From assembly GCA_934047225.1 (NCBI GenBank), contig OW203986.1:25361221-25425220 (forward strand): a stretch of DNA of 64,000 nucleotides, read 5' to 3'. Source of the stretch: Ypsolopha sequella (lineage: Eukaryota > Arthropoda > Insecta > Lepidoptera > Ypsolophidae). The translations under genes were made by a program, and so were the position numbers. Shown here piece by piece: positions 1-10,084 of this stretch. The notes beneath the pieces were generated by a model. The model made no database searches, was not told where the DNA came from, and saw only the letters and a program-made list of their open reading frames with translations. The number at the start of each line of letters is the position of its first letter. Positions within the stretch are counted from its first letter, which is position 1.

Positions 1-486
1 CGTAAAGCTAGTAAGTTAATAAAATTTTGACTCGTGTCTAATGGTCACCCTACTTGCATCAGACCGATTCAGGCCCCTTCAGCGTTCGATAAACAGCAAT
101 TCTTTTTTTATCGACGCGGAGGGTATTGCGGTCTGTCCAAAATGTGTACTAAAAATAAAAATTCATCCAAGAAACGTTTTGGGAGTTTTTTGATTACCAA
201 CAAAACAAATTCCAATTTATTTTCTAACTTGTTTTGTGCTCTTATATTGAGGAAAGTCCTGAAGACCCACTTTTCGCTTTTAATGCAATCACCGAAATAA
301 GCGCGAAAGGTGGGTCTGCGTAACTCTCCATGATACTACATATTCATATTGTTTTTTTGGAGATTGTGAAGCTGTATATCAAATTTAGCGTCGTAGCTCA
401 AGACGGGTCTTGTTAAGACTGCATGAGCCTAGAGCATGAACAACGCCAGACTTTCGAGAATTTATTTGAAGAAATTCGGACTCTCC
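1..486. other. AT-rich stretch with no recognised gene
   Basis: An 88-codon open frame (34-300, +) is present, but its product resembles no family I recognise. It is Lys/Asn/Phe-rich, as expected for translated AT-rich DNA. I see no splice signals or repeats that explain this stretch. It may be the outer part of the dispersed repeat that follows. Confidence 0.4.
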
Positions 487-489
487 TTG

Positions 490-1075
490 TATTGAAAAAA
501 AAATATTTGATTTATTGATATTTTATCTAGGGATTCTACTTATAAACAATGTATTGATTTATACTTTTGTCAAAAAATGTTTTTCACCCTCTTTTTTTGA
601 TTTGAAACGTTCGTTCTAAGAACGCGGTAAGAGATCAACCTGATTTTTTTTTGCCATAAAATAGGTAAATTTTAAATCTACTTAAATTCAATATTTTTTT
701 CCTACAAAATATTTCAGTATTAGCTAAAACCACACATTTTTTTTTACAAAATCTTTTTTTGGTTTTCAATCCGTTCGTTTCAAAAACGCGATTAAGAGAT
801 CAACTTGATTTTTTTTTATAAAATAGGCAATAGAAATGTGAAGGGATTTTACCTAAATCCAATATTTTTTTCCCTACAAAATATTTCAGTATTAGCTAAA
901 AACACACCAATTTGTTGTTTCGCTGCGTGATCATTAGTATCATACGCGTCCAAGAAAAAGAGGCCAATGAGCCATCATATATTCGCCTCTATCAAAAGCA
1001 GATAAGGTCTTTGTCATTGAACTTATAGTGCTGGACGGATAATAAAAAAAGTTGCTAGGGTAGACCGTACTCTTA
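490..1075. repeat. Dispersed repeat, copy 1 (second copy at 17690-18111)
   Basis: This segment matches 17690-18111 over most of its length, including a distinctive stretch starting TTGTTGTTTCGCTGCGTGAT and a closing part around 'GTGCTGGACGG...AAAAAAAGTTGCTAGGGTA'. Here an internal block (about 590-730) is repeated imperfectly at about 755-905, so this copy carries a partial tandem duplication that the other lacks. On the minus strand, the 17900-18106 copy has a 68-codon open frame that is broken by stops here. The repeat may therefore be a decayed coding end of a transposon, but I do not recognise the protein. Confidence 0.7.
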
Positions 1076-1216
1076 AATTTGTATTATATCAACTGAACTG
1101 ATGAATATCCAAGAACCAAAAAAGGTGTCAGGATCGCTACAGATGATGATCTTATAGCTTCTGCTTACCCCCGACTGCAATCTAGCACTTTATATGACTT
1201 ATATTAAGTGAGATTA

Positions 1217-1264
1217 ATTTATGCAGCCAAATCCATACTGAAGACTTGGTAAGTGATTAGTATC
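1217..1264. repeat. Left arm of a foldback element split by BEL element 1
   Basis: The bases before the LTR (the CATACTGAAGACTTGGTAAG region) are the reverse complement of those at about 7840-7890 beyond the other LTR. Both arms resemble the arms of the intact foldback MITE at 28289-28554. The BEL element therefore inserted into a copy of that MITE family, close to its left arm. Confidence 0.75.
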
Positions 1265-1486
1265 TGTTGAGAATCCTACCATCATAGCTACGGTTGCCCC
1301 CCCCCGCCCCGGACCGGATTTCAGCCTCGACGATAGACGCGAGAACCGACCGTCATTATTGCGAACCATCATCTCGTCACCGCCACGCAGGCGCTTGTAC
1401 TAATTATATTTATTGTAATTATCGATCATTAAAGTCAAAGTATAGTAAATTTACATCTTGCATTATTGAAGAGAATATCCCAAACA
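1265..1486 (+). repeat. 5' LTR of BEL element 1
   Basis: The 222-bp repeat is identical by eye to 7485-7706. It has TG...CA ends, a C-run near its start (about 1296-1309), and an ATTAAA at 1428-1433 that could act as a polyadenylation signal. Promoter elements are not clear to me. Confidence 0.95.
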
Positions 1487-1492
1487 TAATTT

Positions 1493-1510
1493 TGGGCCTA
1501 CGAACCGGAC
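1493..1510 (+). other. Candidate primer-binding site of BEL element 1
   Basis: Six bases after the LTR, the sequence reads TGGGCCTACGAACCGG. A TGG start is expected for complementarity to a tRNA CCA end. I could not match it confidently to a particular tRNA. Confidence 0.5.
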
Positions 1511-2304
1511 ATCGCCTATGGATTGCATCATTATTTGCTAAAACCAGCGAAATCTTTACGAATACGGATACAAGTGAACAAGTGAACAAGTGGCAAGTGG
1601 TGTGCAGTGAATTCCTCCAGAATATCAGTTCTATGGGGTTAAAGTCTTTCAGTACCCCTAATTCAATAAAACCACAAGTATTATCGTAAAATATTCCATT
1701 CTAGTCGAGTTAACTACGCAGTTAAATTTTAGAGTAAGCATCTATGCGTATCTACCTACATATTGTTACCTTCTCACAATTAATTCACGTAACTACGGCA
1801 TTTGTCTAATTTCATACAGTTATCATTAAAAACTAGTAGAAAGAATTACTAATTCATTGAATTAAAAATACAAACATCTATATAATCATATTTTACGAGG
1901 AATAGTTATATCCAAAAATATACTCGTAACTTTATTTTACTTAGGAGTTTTTCGGACAAATGAAAGAAACGTAATAAATTTATAAAGTAAAAAATAATTT
2001 TTATTTATCAAACAGTATTTGGTGTTAAAATAATACAATTAAAAATTCATTATTTTCAATTTAGTAACATTTTATTTTCATTTGTATATGGAAATATTAA
2101 TTTTGCTTAATTAATCAAAATAAATCATTTAATTTAATTCCTATTGTTTGCTAAGCAAACAATACGGGAGTGAATAATTATTAAAATAATATATATTTTT
2201 AATAACGTAGGTTGCAGTGTTATCGTTATATGGCCATAACGCTCTTAAGTTAACAGTTTTTATCAGTTTTAATTTTCTTGGAAATAGTGTTAAAGAGGTA
2301 AAGA
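1511..2304 (+). other. Untranslated leader of BEL element 1
   Basis: About 0.8 kb of AT-rich leader lies between the putative primer-binding site and the gag start. It contains no long frame other than short ones running out of the LTR. It presumably carries the packaging and splicing signals, none of which can be identified by eye. Confidence 0.6.
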
Positions 2305-5300
2305 ATGTCTCAATTAAATGAATTAAAAGTAAAAAGAGGTGCTTTAAAGGGTTCGCTTACACGTTTTGAGAAATATTTGGAAACATTAAAACAAATTGAA
2401 AGTTGTACTCAAACTCAAGCAATCGAATTAAAGTTGCGTTTATCGAAAATAGATTTGCTTTTTGCTCAGTTTGATGAAGTTCAAAGCAAAATAGAATTGC
2501 TTTCAAACGATGAGGATCAAAATGTACAAAGATTGGAATTTGAAAATCAGCTGTTTTCAGCAATGGCTAAAGGAAAAGATATTTATATTTCGATAAAATG
2601 TCAGACTAAAATTAAAGCAGACTCATCAGTTGCATCAGGATCCTTCTCGTCTGCAAGTGATAACGATAATGAAATGGTGAAACATTCGAGTAAAAAAACA
2701 CGCGGTTCAAAGTTACCTACCATTCATGTACCAAAATATAGTGGGGAATATGGGACCTGGTTGGAATTCCGCGATACATATATATCTCTGATTCACAGTG
2801 ACTCGTCGATAAGCACTATTCAAAAGTTTCATTATCTCAGGGATAACCTGTTTGGCGTCCCGGCTGAGATTATTAGAGCTTATGAGTTTTGTGCTGCGAA
2901 TTACTCTGCAGCGTGGAACAGTTTATGCGAACGTTTTGATAATTCACGACTTTTGATACAAACTCATGTTAAGGCTCTTTTTGAAGAAGAACCGATCAAA
3001 AGAGAATCGTCTGAGTCGTTGCGTAGAATTTATGACGCATATAATAAAAATTTGCGCTCTTTAAAGACTCTTGGCGAATCTACTGATGGTTGGGACACAT
3101 TAATAATATACATAATAGTTTCGAAATTTGATGACCGTACCTTGCGGGAATGGGAAGAAGAGAAAGGGAGACATGAGAATGGAACAATAACATTAGCAAC
3201 ATTAAAAAAGTTTATTCAAAAGAGGGCTGATTTTTTGGAGACGATGGAACTTAGTAGTTCAAACACACACACAATTACAAACAAAATCGAACCGCGGTTG
3301 AAACGTACTGAACCGCAACGCAATGTTAAAGGGCTAGCCGCCACTACTCAACTAAGTGCTCGAACGTTTAGCTGTTTACTCTGCAAAAAAGACCATCCAA
3401 TATATAGATGCGAACAATTCCAGGAGATGAGTTTAGACGACCGAGACCAATGCGTTAAAAACTTGAGGTTGTGCAACAACTGCCTGCGAACAGGTCACGT
3501 CGCTCAATATTGTAGGCTAGGCCCTTGCAGAATTTGTAAATATAAACATAATAGTTTACTACATAGAGAGCAAATATCAAATAAGACTGAACCACTTACA
3601 ACCACCGCACTGTCCGTTAGCAAGCAGTGTGGTCAGGTTCTTCTTGCGACTGCTATGGTACAGATTTTAGACGTTAACAACAGACCTCATGAAGTAAAGG
3701 CAATTCTAGATTGTGGAAGCCAAGCATCATTTATGACAGCGTCTCTTCTATCTTTATTGGGTCTAAAATCTAAGAACACTAACTTTTCTGTCGCAGGAAT
3801 CAATAATTCAGTCTCGTTAGTGAATCAACAATGCAATGCAACTATACAGTCCACTAACAACAAATTTAAAATCAATGTTTCATTATTGGTGTTGCCAAGC
3901 ATAACTCATTCTACAAATGAAGTCTTTAATGCAGGAACACTTAACATACCTCCACATATACAGTTGGCAGACCCTGAATTCTTTAATCCGTCAAGCATAG
4001 ATTTGCTACTTGGCGCAGACATATTCTGGGACCTTATCTGCAACAATCAATTACGGCTAGGCAAAAACTGTCCAGTTTTACAAGAAACGGTGTTCGGCTT
4101 TATCGTATCCGGACCCACTGGCGTTCCTAGCAATGCGAATAACATTAAGTGCAACTTTTCTAAGTTCGACGACATTCAAGATCAGCTATCGAAGTTCTGG
4201 ACTTTAGAAGAAATACCAGACTCGACTGATTTGAAACAAATATATTCCGAAGAAGAAAAGTCATGCGAGTATAATTTCATTACGAACTTTAGACGTAAAG
4301 AAGACGGAAGATTTTCTGTCGCTATCCCTTTAAAACGGAAAGAGACAGAGCTAGGAGAATCTTTCAGTCGTGCCAAACAATGCTTCTTGTCATTAGAAAG
4401 AAGACTACAAAACCAACCCCAACTTAGGGCTATGTACACTGATTTCATGGCTGAGTACGAAAATCTCGGTCACATGACAGAGAGTGACATAGACAACCCT
4501 CCTGTAAATTCATACTTTATGCCTCATCATGGAGTGTTGCGTGAACAGAGCAGCACTACGAAACTCCGCGCGGTCTTTAATGCCAGTGCGACGAGTAGTT
4601 CCGGGATATCATATAATCAACTGCAAATGGTAGGCCCGACGATACAAAGCGATCTTTTTTCGATTCTTCTGCGATTCAGGCAATATCGTTTCGTGATGGC
4701 AGGAGATATCGAAAAGATGTATCGCCAAGTTCTTGTGCATGAAGACCAGCGACACCTGCAGCAAATAATCTGGCGTAATGATCCGTCTAAGCCGTTAAAG
4801 TCCTACATGCTGAACACCGTTACCTATGGAACTGCTTCTGCTCCTTTTCTGGCAGTTCGTTGCCTGAAGCAGTTAGCCGATGAATGTAACGATCCTAAAA
4901 TCCGTAAAATTATTACGGAAGACTTTTACGTAGACGATTTGCTTACGGGTCATGACACAGCTGAAGGTTTGATGCAGATCCGCTCGTGTGTCATACAAGT
5001 TCTGTCTCATGGCTGCTTCAATCTACGAAAGTTTAGGTCAAATTTACCAATTGCCAATGACAAAGTAGAATCTAACATTGATACTACTCCTACCGTTGAC
5101 TTAAGTGAACATGATCAGTCCAGCACATTAGGGCTTAAGTGGTCACCTTCGGTAGACGAATTATACTTTGTTATTAAATCTGATAAAAGTGACGCCAAAG
5201 TCACAAAACGAGAAATTTTATCAACGATTTCTCAGGTCTTTGACCCGTTAGGTCTCCTGAGCATTTTTACAATATCTGGTAAAATTATTCTTCAGAAACT

Positions 5301-7449
5301 CTGGCTTCACAAGTTACAATGGGATGATCCAGTGCCACAAGATGTCGTTAAATCTTGGTCGAGCTTCATGTCTGAGCTACAGCGCCTTAATGCTATTCGC
5401 ATACCCAGATATGTCGCATGTGACAGTCCAGTCGACATACAATTCCATGCCTTCAGTGACGCTTCCAAGGACGCCTATGGAGCGTGTGTCTTTGTACGGT
5501 CTGTTGATGGCAGCGGACAAGTCAAAGTTCATTTACTTTGCTCGAAAACACGAGTTACGCCAATTAAAGCAGTTACCATTCCACGCCTTGAGCTATGTGG
5601 CGCTTCGGTGGCTGCAAAGCTACTCAAGAAGGTACTTGAAGGAACTCGATTGCACGTAAAGGACTGTTTCCTTTGGTCGGATTCATCTGTGGTTCTCAGC
5701 TGGCTGAAAACGCACCCGAATAAATTAAAGCCATTCGTTAAAAACAGAGTTTCAGACATTCTTGACATGACTAAACATTATAAATGGCGACATGTCCCTA
5801 CTGCCTACAACCCCGCAGACTTATTGAGTAGGGGTATCAGTTGCACACAAACTGAGAAGTTAGAGATGTGGTGGAACGGTCCAAAATTCTTGTTAGAGCC
5901 TGAAAATATGTGGCCTAATAAAACTTTTGATGAAGCCCAAGTTGTTGCTTGCGTTGCTTCTTCTGGTAAAATTCCTGGTTTTGACTTCGAACGTTTTTCA
6001 AAATTGGCAAAATTAAAACGGGCAATGATATATGTTTTAAGATTTATATCAAATTGCAGAATTCACAAGTATTGCAGAAATTTTGGACCCTTCACTCAAA
6101 CAGAACATGAAAAATCATTGAATGCATTATTTAGACTCGCTCAAAAGGAATCTTTTGAAGAATTTGAAACATTGACGAACGGCAAACAGCTCTCATCCAA
6201 AAATCGATTAATGTCTTTAAGTCCATTCATCGATGCTAATGGCCTTATGAGAGTAGGAGGTCGAATTAGGAACGGGGACTTTAGTTTTCAAAAGAAACAT
6301 CCCATCCTGCTTTCGGCGAAACATATTTTGACAAAGTTGTTTTTTGAATACGAACACGCGCGTTTGTTACATGCCGGACCACAATTGCTTTTATCCTCCG
6401 TTAGGGAACAATTGTGGCCACTAGGTGGTCGAAATTTAGCCAAAAAAGTTGTACACACGTGTCTTCGTTGCTTTCGTTACAAAGCTCAACCAGTCCAACC
6501 AATTATGGGTAATCTACCTGAACATCGCCTTAAACCGGGATACCCATTTGAAACAACAGGAATTGATTACGCTGGTCCTGTATTAGCCTTAAATAAGAGA
6601 GGTCGTGGTAGTAAAACAGAAAAAGTATACATCGCAATATTCGTTTGTTTCACGACTAAAGCCATTCATCTCGAACTTGTAAGCGATCTTACTAAAGAAT
6701 CTTTCATTTCTACATTACGACGCTTTATAGCACGACGTTCCAAGCCTAAATTGATTTGTACTGATAACGGAACCCAATTTGTCGGTGGGCGAAATGAATT
6801 AAACAAGTTTCTAAAGTCTAACAATAACTCTTTATCTAACGATATGTCCGAAGAAGGTATCGACTTTAAATTCATTCCGGCTTACGCTGCTCACATGGGT
6901 GGCCTCTGGGAAGCTGGCGTTAAATCCGTAAAAAAGCATCTTCATAGAGTGTTAGGAAATGCCCATCTAGTTTTCGAAGATCTTTATACTGTTCTCGTAC
7001 AGATTGAGGCAGTCTTAAATTCGCGACCCCTGACACCTTTATCGACTGACCCACATGACCTGACGTCTTTAACCCCAGGACATTTTTTGGTGGGACGACC
7101 TCTAACCGCTTTGCCAACGCCTACACTTGTCAATGACAATCCAAACCGGCTGACACGCTTTGCAAGACTAGAACAGCTACGACAGCACTTTTGGTCAAGA
7201 TGGCACAAGGAATATGTCGCCGAGCTACAACAACGGACCAAATGGCGCACTTCAAAGGGAAGCCTTCCAGAGGGAACATTAGTCCTGCTCAAAGAAGACT
7301 CACTCCCGCCTATGAGGTGGTCTCTCGGGAGAATTATTAAAACATATCCAGGATCGGATGGGATAAGCAGGGTTGCAGATGTGCAAACCGTCAAAGGAAT
7401 TACCAGGCGAGCCTTTAACAAGATTTGTCCACTACCAATGAGTAATTAA
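2305..7449 (+). CDS. Gag-Pol polyprotein of BEL/Pao element 1 (1714 aa)
   Basis: One uninterrupted frame encodes the structural and replication proteins of the retrotransposon. Gag occupies roughly residues 1-420, with a DUF1759-like region from about 136. Two zinc knuckles follow: C357-C360-H364-C369 and C390-C393-H398-C403. A DUF1758-type aspartic protease has its active triplet as D469-C-G followed by S472, not DSG or DTG. Reverse transcriptase follows, with D801 in the A motif and YVDD at 875-878. RNase H acidic residues are at D1052, E1096 and D1126. The integrase has an HHCC finger (H1351, H1356, C1386, C1389) and a DDE core at D1421, D1487 and E1536. A C-terminal DUF5641-like tail ends the protein. 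Start and stop fit the element: the ATG follows the leader and TAA lies 35 bp before the LTR. No frameshift or missing catalytic residue is visible, so it looks functional. Confidence 0.95.
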   Translation: MSQLNELKVKRGALKGSLTRFEKYLETLKQIESCTQTQAIELKLRLSKIDLLFAQFDEVQSKIELLSNDEDQNVQRLEFENQLFSAMAKGKDIYISIKCQTKIKADSSVASGSFSSASDNDNEMVKHSSKKTRGSKLPTIHVPKYSGEYGTWLEFRDTYISLIHSDSSISTIQKFHYLRDNLFGVPAEIIRAYEFCAANYSAAWNSLCERFDNSRLLIQTHVKALFEEEPIKRESSESLRRIYDAYNKNLRSLKTLGESTDGWDTLIIYIIVSKFDDRTLREWEEEKGRHENGTITLATLKKFIQKRADFLETMELSSSNTHTITNKIEPRLKRTEPQRNVKGLAATTQLSARTFSCLLCKKDHPIYRCEQFQEMSLDDRDQCVKNLRLCNNCLRTGHVAQYCRLGPCRICKYKHNSLLHREQISNKTEPLTTTALSVSKQCGQVLLATAMVQILDVNNRPHEVKAILDCGSQASFMTASLLSLLGLKSKNTNFSVAGINNSVSLVNQQCNATIQSTNNKFKINVSLLVLPSITHSTNEVFNAGTLNIPPHIQLADPEFFNPSSIDLLLGADIFWDLICNNQLRLGKNCPVLQETVFGFIVSGPTGVPSNANNIKCNFSKFDDIQDQLSKFWTLEEIPDSTDLKQIYSEEEKSCEYNFITNFRRKEDGRFSVAIPLKRKETELGESFSRAKQCFLSLERRLQNQPQLRAMYTDFMAEYENLGHMTESDIDNPPVNSYFMPHHGVLREQSSTTKLRAVFNASATSSSGISYNQLQMVGPTIQSDLFSILLRFRQYRFVMAGDIEKMYRQVLVHEDQRHLQQIIWRNDPSKPLKSYMLNTVTYGTASAPFLAVRCLKQLADECNDPKIRKIITEDFYVDDLLTGHDTAEGLMQIRSCVIQVLSHGCFNLRKFRSNLPIANDKVESNIDTTPTVDLSEHDQSSTLGLKWSPSVDELYFVIKSDKSDAKVTKREILSTISQVFDPLGLLSIFTISGKIILQKLWLHKLQWDDPVPQDVVKSWSSFMSELQRLNAIRIPRYVACDSPVDIQFHAFSDASKDAYGACVFVRSVDGSGQVKVHLLCSKTRVTPIKAVTIPRLELCGASVAAKLLKKVLEGTRLHVKDCFLWSDSSVVLSWLKTHPNKLKPFVKNRVSDILDMTKHYKWRHVPTAYNPADLLSRGISCTQTEKLEMWWNGPKFLLEPENMWPNKTFDEAQVVACVASSGKIPGFDFERFSKLAKLKRAMIYVLRFISNCRIHKYCRNFGPFTQTEHEKSLNALFRLAQKESFEEFETLTNGKQLSSKNRLMSLSPFIDANGLMRVGGRIRNGDFSFQKKHPILLSAKHILTKLFFEYEHARLLHAGPQLLLSSVREQLWPLGGRNLAKKVVHTCLRCFRYKAQPVQPIMGNLPEHRLKPGYPFETTGIDYAGPVLALNKRGRGSKTEKVYIAIFVCFTTKAIHLELVSDLTKESFISTLRRFIARRSKPKLICTDNGTQFVGGRNELNKFLKSNNNSLSNDMSEEGIDFKFIPAYAAHMGGLWEAGVKSVKKHLHRVLGNAHLVFEDLYTVLVQIEAVLNSRPLTPLSTDPHDLTSLTPGHFLVGRPLTALPTPTLVNDNPNRLTRFARLEQLRQHFWSRWHKEYVAELQQRTKWRTSKGSLPEGTLVLLKEDSLPPMRWSLGRIIKTYPGSDGISRVADVQTVKGITRRAFNKICPLPMSN

Positions 7450-7472
7450 GAGTTGAAAGACAAGCCTTTCAA

Positions 7473-7484
7473 CGCCGCGGGGCA
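7473..7484 (+). other. Putative polypurine tract of BEL element 1
   Basis: A G-rich segment (CGCCGCGGGGCA) sits directly before the 3' LTR, where plus-strand priming takes place. It is short and interrupted by pyrimidines. A similar G-run precedes the 3' LTR of BEL element 2. Confidence 0.55.
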
Positions 7485-7706
7485 TGTTGAGAATCCTACC
7501 ATCATAGCTACGGTTGCCCCCCCCCGCCCCGGACCGGATTTCAGCCTCGACGATAGACGCGAGAACCGACCGTCATTATTGCGAACCATCATCTCGTCAC
7601 CGCCACGCAGGCGCTTGTACTAATTATATTTATTGTAATTATCGATCATTAAAGTCAAAGTATAGTAAATTTACATCTTGCATTATTGAAGAGAATATCC
7701 CAAACA
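7485..7706 (+). repeat. 3' LTR of BEL element 1
   Basis: This is a 222-bp copy identical to 1265-1486, followed by the second GTATC target duplication at 7707-7711. Confidence 0.95.
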
Positions 7707-7711
7707 GTATC

Positions 7712-7890
7712 ACTGATCGATAACACTTATTACTAATTTTGCAAAATAAAATGTTGACCTCCCATAGTAAATTACCTTGGGTTTGTACACGAAAGAAATA
7801 AATTACGAATTTCACAAAAAGGGTCATAAAATCTTGATACGGATCACTTACAGAGTCTTCAGTATAAATTTGGCCACATGAATTTTAAAC
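7712..7890. repeat. Remainder of the foldback element interrupted by BEL element 1
   Basis: This segment carries the central part and right arm of the foldback MITE. It ends with 'CTTACAGAGTCTTCAGTAT', which is complementary to the left arm before the BEL element. Its middle portion (near CTCCCATAGTAAATTAC) resembles the middle of the intact relative at 28289-28554. Confidence 0.7.
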
Positions 7891-7904
7891 GTGTAATATT
7901 TTAT

Positions 7905-8266
7905 GGTGGTAGAGCTGATGCCGGCCTCGACTGTGGAGGCACCACCATCTTACTTATAGACCCGCTCGAAGTAATTCGGGGGAGAGTAAGAGGAAAGCTC
8001 ACAGGTAAAAAACCAGGAGGCCCAACATACCTGGGACTAATGGATGGCGGTATATCCATCCCTAATAGCCGGGCCATATATGGAACAGACTGGTGACGGG
8101 CAGCGGCGTGACTGGTGCGAGGGTTCCGGCACCGCGCTCACCAACCCGCCTGCCCAGTGTGTGTGAGTATGGGCAATTATTCCAGGGTGACCGCCGGGAG
8201 TGGCAAAATCCTGGAAAGGCTTAAAAGGCTTATGTCCAGCAGTGGACGAACTAGGCTGATGGATGA
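7905..8266 (+). repeat. SINE/LINE-tail repeat, copy 1
   Basis: A repeat of about 350 bp starts at GGTGGTAGAGCTGATGCCG and ends with 'ATGTCCAGCAGTGGACGAAC...GGCTGATGGATG'. Other copies are at 42370-42722 (+) and 55574-55915 (-). All three share the same 5' boundary, which argues for a defined short element (SINE-like) and against random LINE truncation. The 3' tail matches the RTE-like LINE tail at 10437-10494, so it probably relies on that LINE for mobilisation. An open frame covering 7878-8096 is incidental. Confidence 0.75.
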
Positions 8267-9470
8267 ATATTTCATGTTTGACATATAATAGTTTATGACA
8301 TGTTTACTTTCATTTTCACGAAAGAGTTTAATATTTAGAAAACATGAAACCCAGGTCGTTGGCTGACCATTCCCTGACTGCTCCCATAAACAAAGCTATT
8401 TAATATTCAATTTCAAAACAAGTTGAGTTGTGTTACAATAGTCATGGCTCTTTAACAGTCAGTAGTCGCACTATGGTACTATTCAGAATATTAACAATGT
8501 TTCCCGTGTTTTCTTTTGTGTATAAGTTACTGATTTCTCAGGATAAGAAATGGCTGCTTTAGCACATCAAACACCCCCATTGCAAAGATAAAATATGTCG
8601 TCACGGTGAAAAGTTAAAATAGGGCACTAAGTCATATAAGCCCATAGAGACTTATGTCCCTTAGCAGTAAGGAAATCGAATAAGACAATATTTTTTTTAA
8701 AGGTTATTATTACATACGGCTTGAACACTCACGTGTAATTGTTGTTGACTATATGCCAACCGTTTCGTCGATACAATTTCGGCATTATCAAGGCGAGTGT
8801 CGTTCTTAGGACGACGACGTTATCAAACGGGCACTGGCAACCGCCGATCGGCGAGCTTTTTAATTAAAGGTAGGTTAGTTTTTGACACAGAACATCTTGA
8901 CTTTTTACAAGTACTAGCATCAGGCGCGCGACGCAACATAGTTGATTCATCATTGCGAGGAGCGTGACACGATGTTTTAACAGTATGTCACGCTCCTCGC
9001 ACTTGTGATTCAAATAAGTCGTGCCGTTATTAAACACTGTGCTACGGGCGCTGGTCTATTTATTTAATAAAATATAAGCAGCTTTTGAGAGGCCACCTCA
9101 TAAAATGGATTCTTGTATTTCTTTATCGCGTCATTCGTTTTTTGTGTATAATAAAACAAATTTATTATTTTCAGAAATTTTAAACAAGAATTAGCTAGCG
9201 TTTCTGAATGCAGAATAGTCACTCTAGCTGGAGTAAGGTGGACAATTTATGACATTTTTGCGTGCATGTCAGTCGTTTGTACCATGGGCACATCTGTCAT
9301 AGCCAGTAACGGGTAGACCCGGGGTCACTGGGTTAACTACTTAATTTTCGAGGACATTTGCCATTAGCAATGCTCTTTTTATGGGCTGCTTGGAGTTTTC
9401 TTGTTAGAAGAGCGTTTGTTGAGGAAGTTTACAAAATTATTTCACCGTAAGGTTTCCCATTTTTGAACAA
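8267..9470. other. No gene seen; contains a perfect 15-bp-stem hairpin
   Basis: This AT-rich DNA has no supported frame. At 8955-8969 and 8986-9000 lies a perfect inverted repeat (GCGAGGAGCGTGACA and its complement) with a 16-nt loop. The stem is GC-rich in otherwise AT-rich DNA. Confidence 0.5.
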
Positions 9471-10029
9471 TTTTTAGGGTTCTGTACCTCAAAATGGAAA
9501 CACGCAACCACTGTAGCTTCACTTTGTTGTCCGTCTGTCCGTCTGTCAAGATCATTTTGCTCGGGCCCCGTGTGAGATATCAAGTTGAAACTGTTACCTT
9601 CTACAGAAGTCTACGGCCCCACGGTGCTGAAACAACATCACGCTTCTAATTAAACGCAAAAAAGTAATTGCCAGTACGTATACAATCTCATACAAATTTG
9701 ATCACAATGAAAACCTATAGGGCACTTCCAGTTTTCGTTCACAGGTAGGTCTTATAGCACACGTGTGGGAAAAAAATCTGAAAATTATCAATATTTAATT
9801 ATTTGGGAGCTTTAAATACATGACCTTATAGTAAACTTTATTCTTTCGCGATTTTCACACATTATTAGTATAATATGAATAGATCTTAAGTGTCAAGTTA
9901 AGTTGGTCAATCATAACTGCTAGTGAAATTATTTAAACCATAATGTTTTTAGGGTTCCATACCCGTATCGTGTGGTTATACTTTGCACTTTGTGCGCGAG
10001 TCCGACTCGCACTTGGCCGGTTATTTTTA
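9471..10029 (-). repeat. Dispersed 'GTGCGAGTCGGACTCG' repeat, near-full copy
   Basis: Read on the minus strand it starts with a ccggccaagtgcgagtcgg-type head (at about 10029) and ends in 'ggtacagaaccct' (at about 9478). A run of GACGGACGGACAGAC-like sequence precedes the end. Better copies are at 15992-16625, 30651-31166 and 47925-48285. The motif AGGGTTCCGTACC near one end and its complement near the other form short inverted ends. I do not assign it to a transposon class. Confidence 0.65.
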
Positions 10030-10084
10030 AATTACGTACCACATACTGCAGAAGCCGTAACGGGATAGTGGTTTTACAGCAAAG

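Larger units (their letters stand above)
1265..7706 (+). mobile_element. BEL/Pao LTR retrotransposon 1, complete
   Basis: This is a complete 6,442-bp element. It has two identical 222-bp LTRs beginning TGTTGAG and ending CAAACA, and perfect 5-bp target duplications GTATC at 1260-1264 and 7707-7711. A primer-binding-site-like TGG follows shortly after the 5' LTR, and a purine/G-rich tract precedes the 3' LTR. A single intact gag-pol frame (2305-7449) carries all expected domains. The 5-bp duplication, single fused frame and DUF1758/Peptidase_A17-type polyprotein place it in BEL/Pao, not Gypsy or Copia. No env-like frame exists, since only 35 bp separate the stop codon from the LTR. Identical LTRs imply a very recent insertion and possible autonomy. 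Confidence 0.95.

Noticed and set aside
1294..1689. 131-codon frame starting in the 5' LTR of BEL element 1
   Set aside because: It begins within the LTR and runs into the leader. The same start recurs in the 3' LTR (7514-7723). It has no domain and reads through non-coding retroelement sequence.
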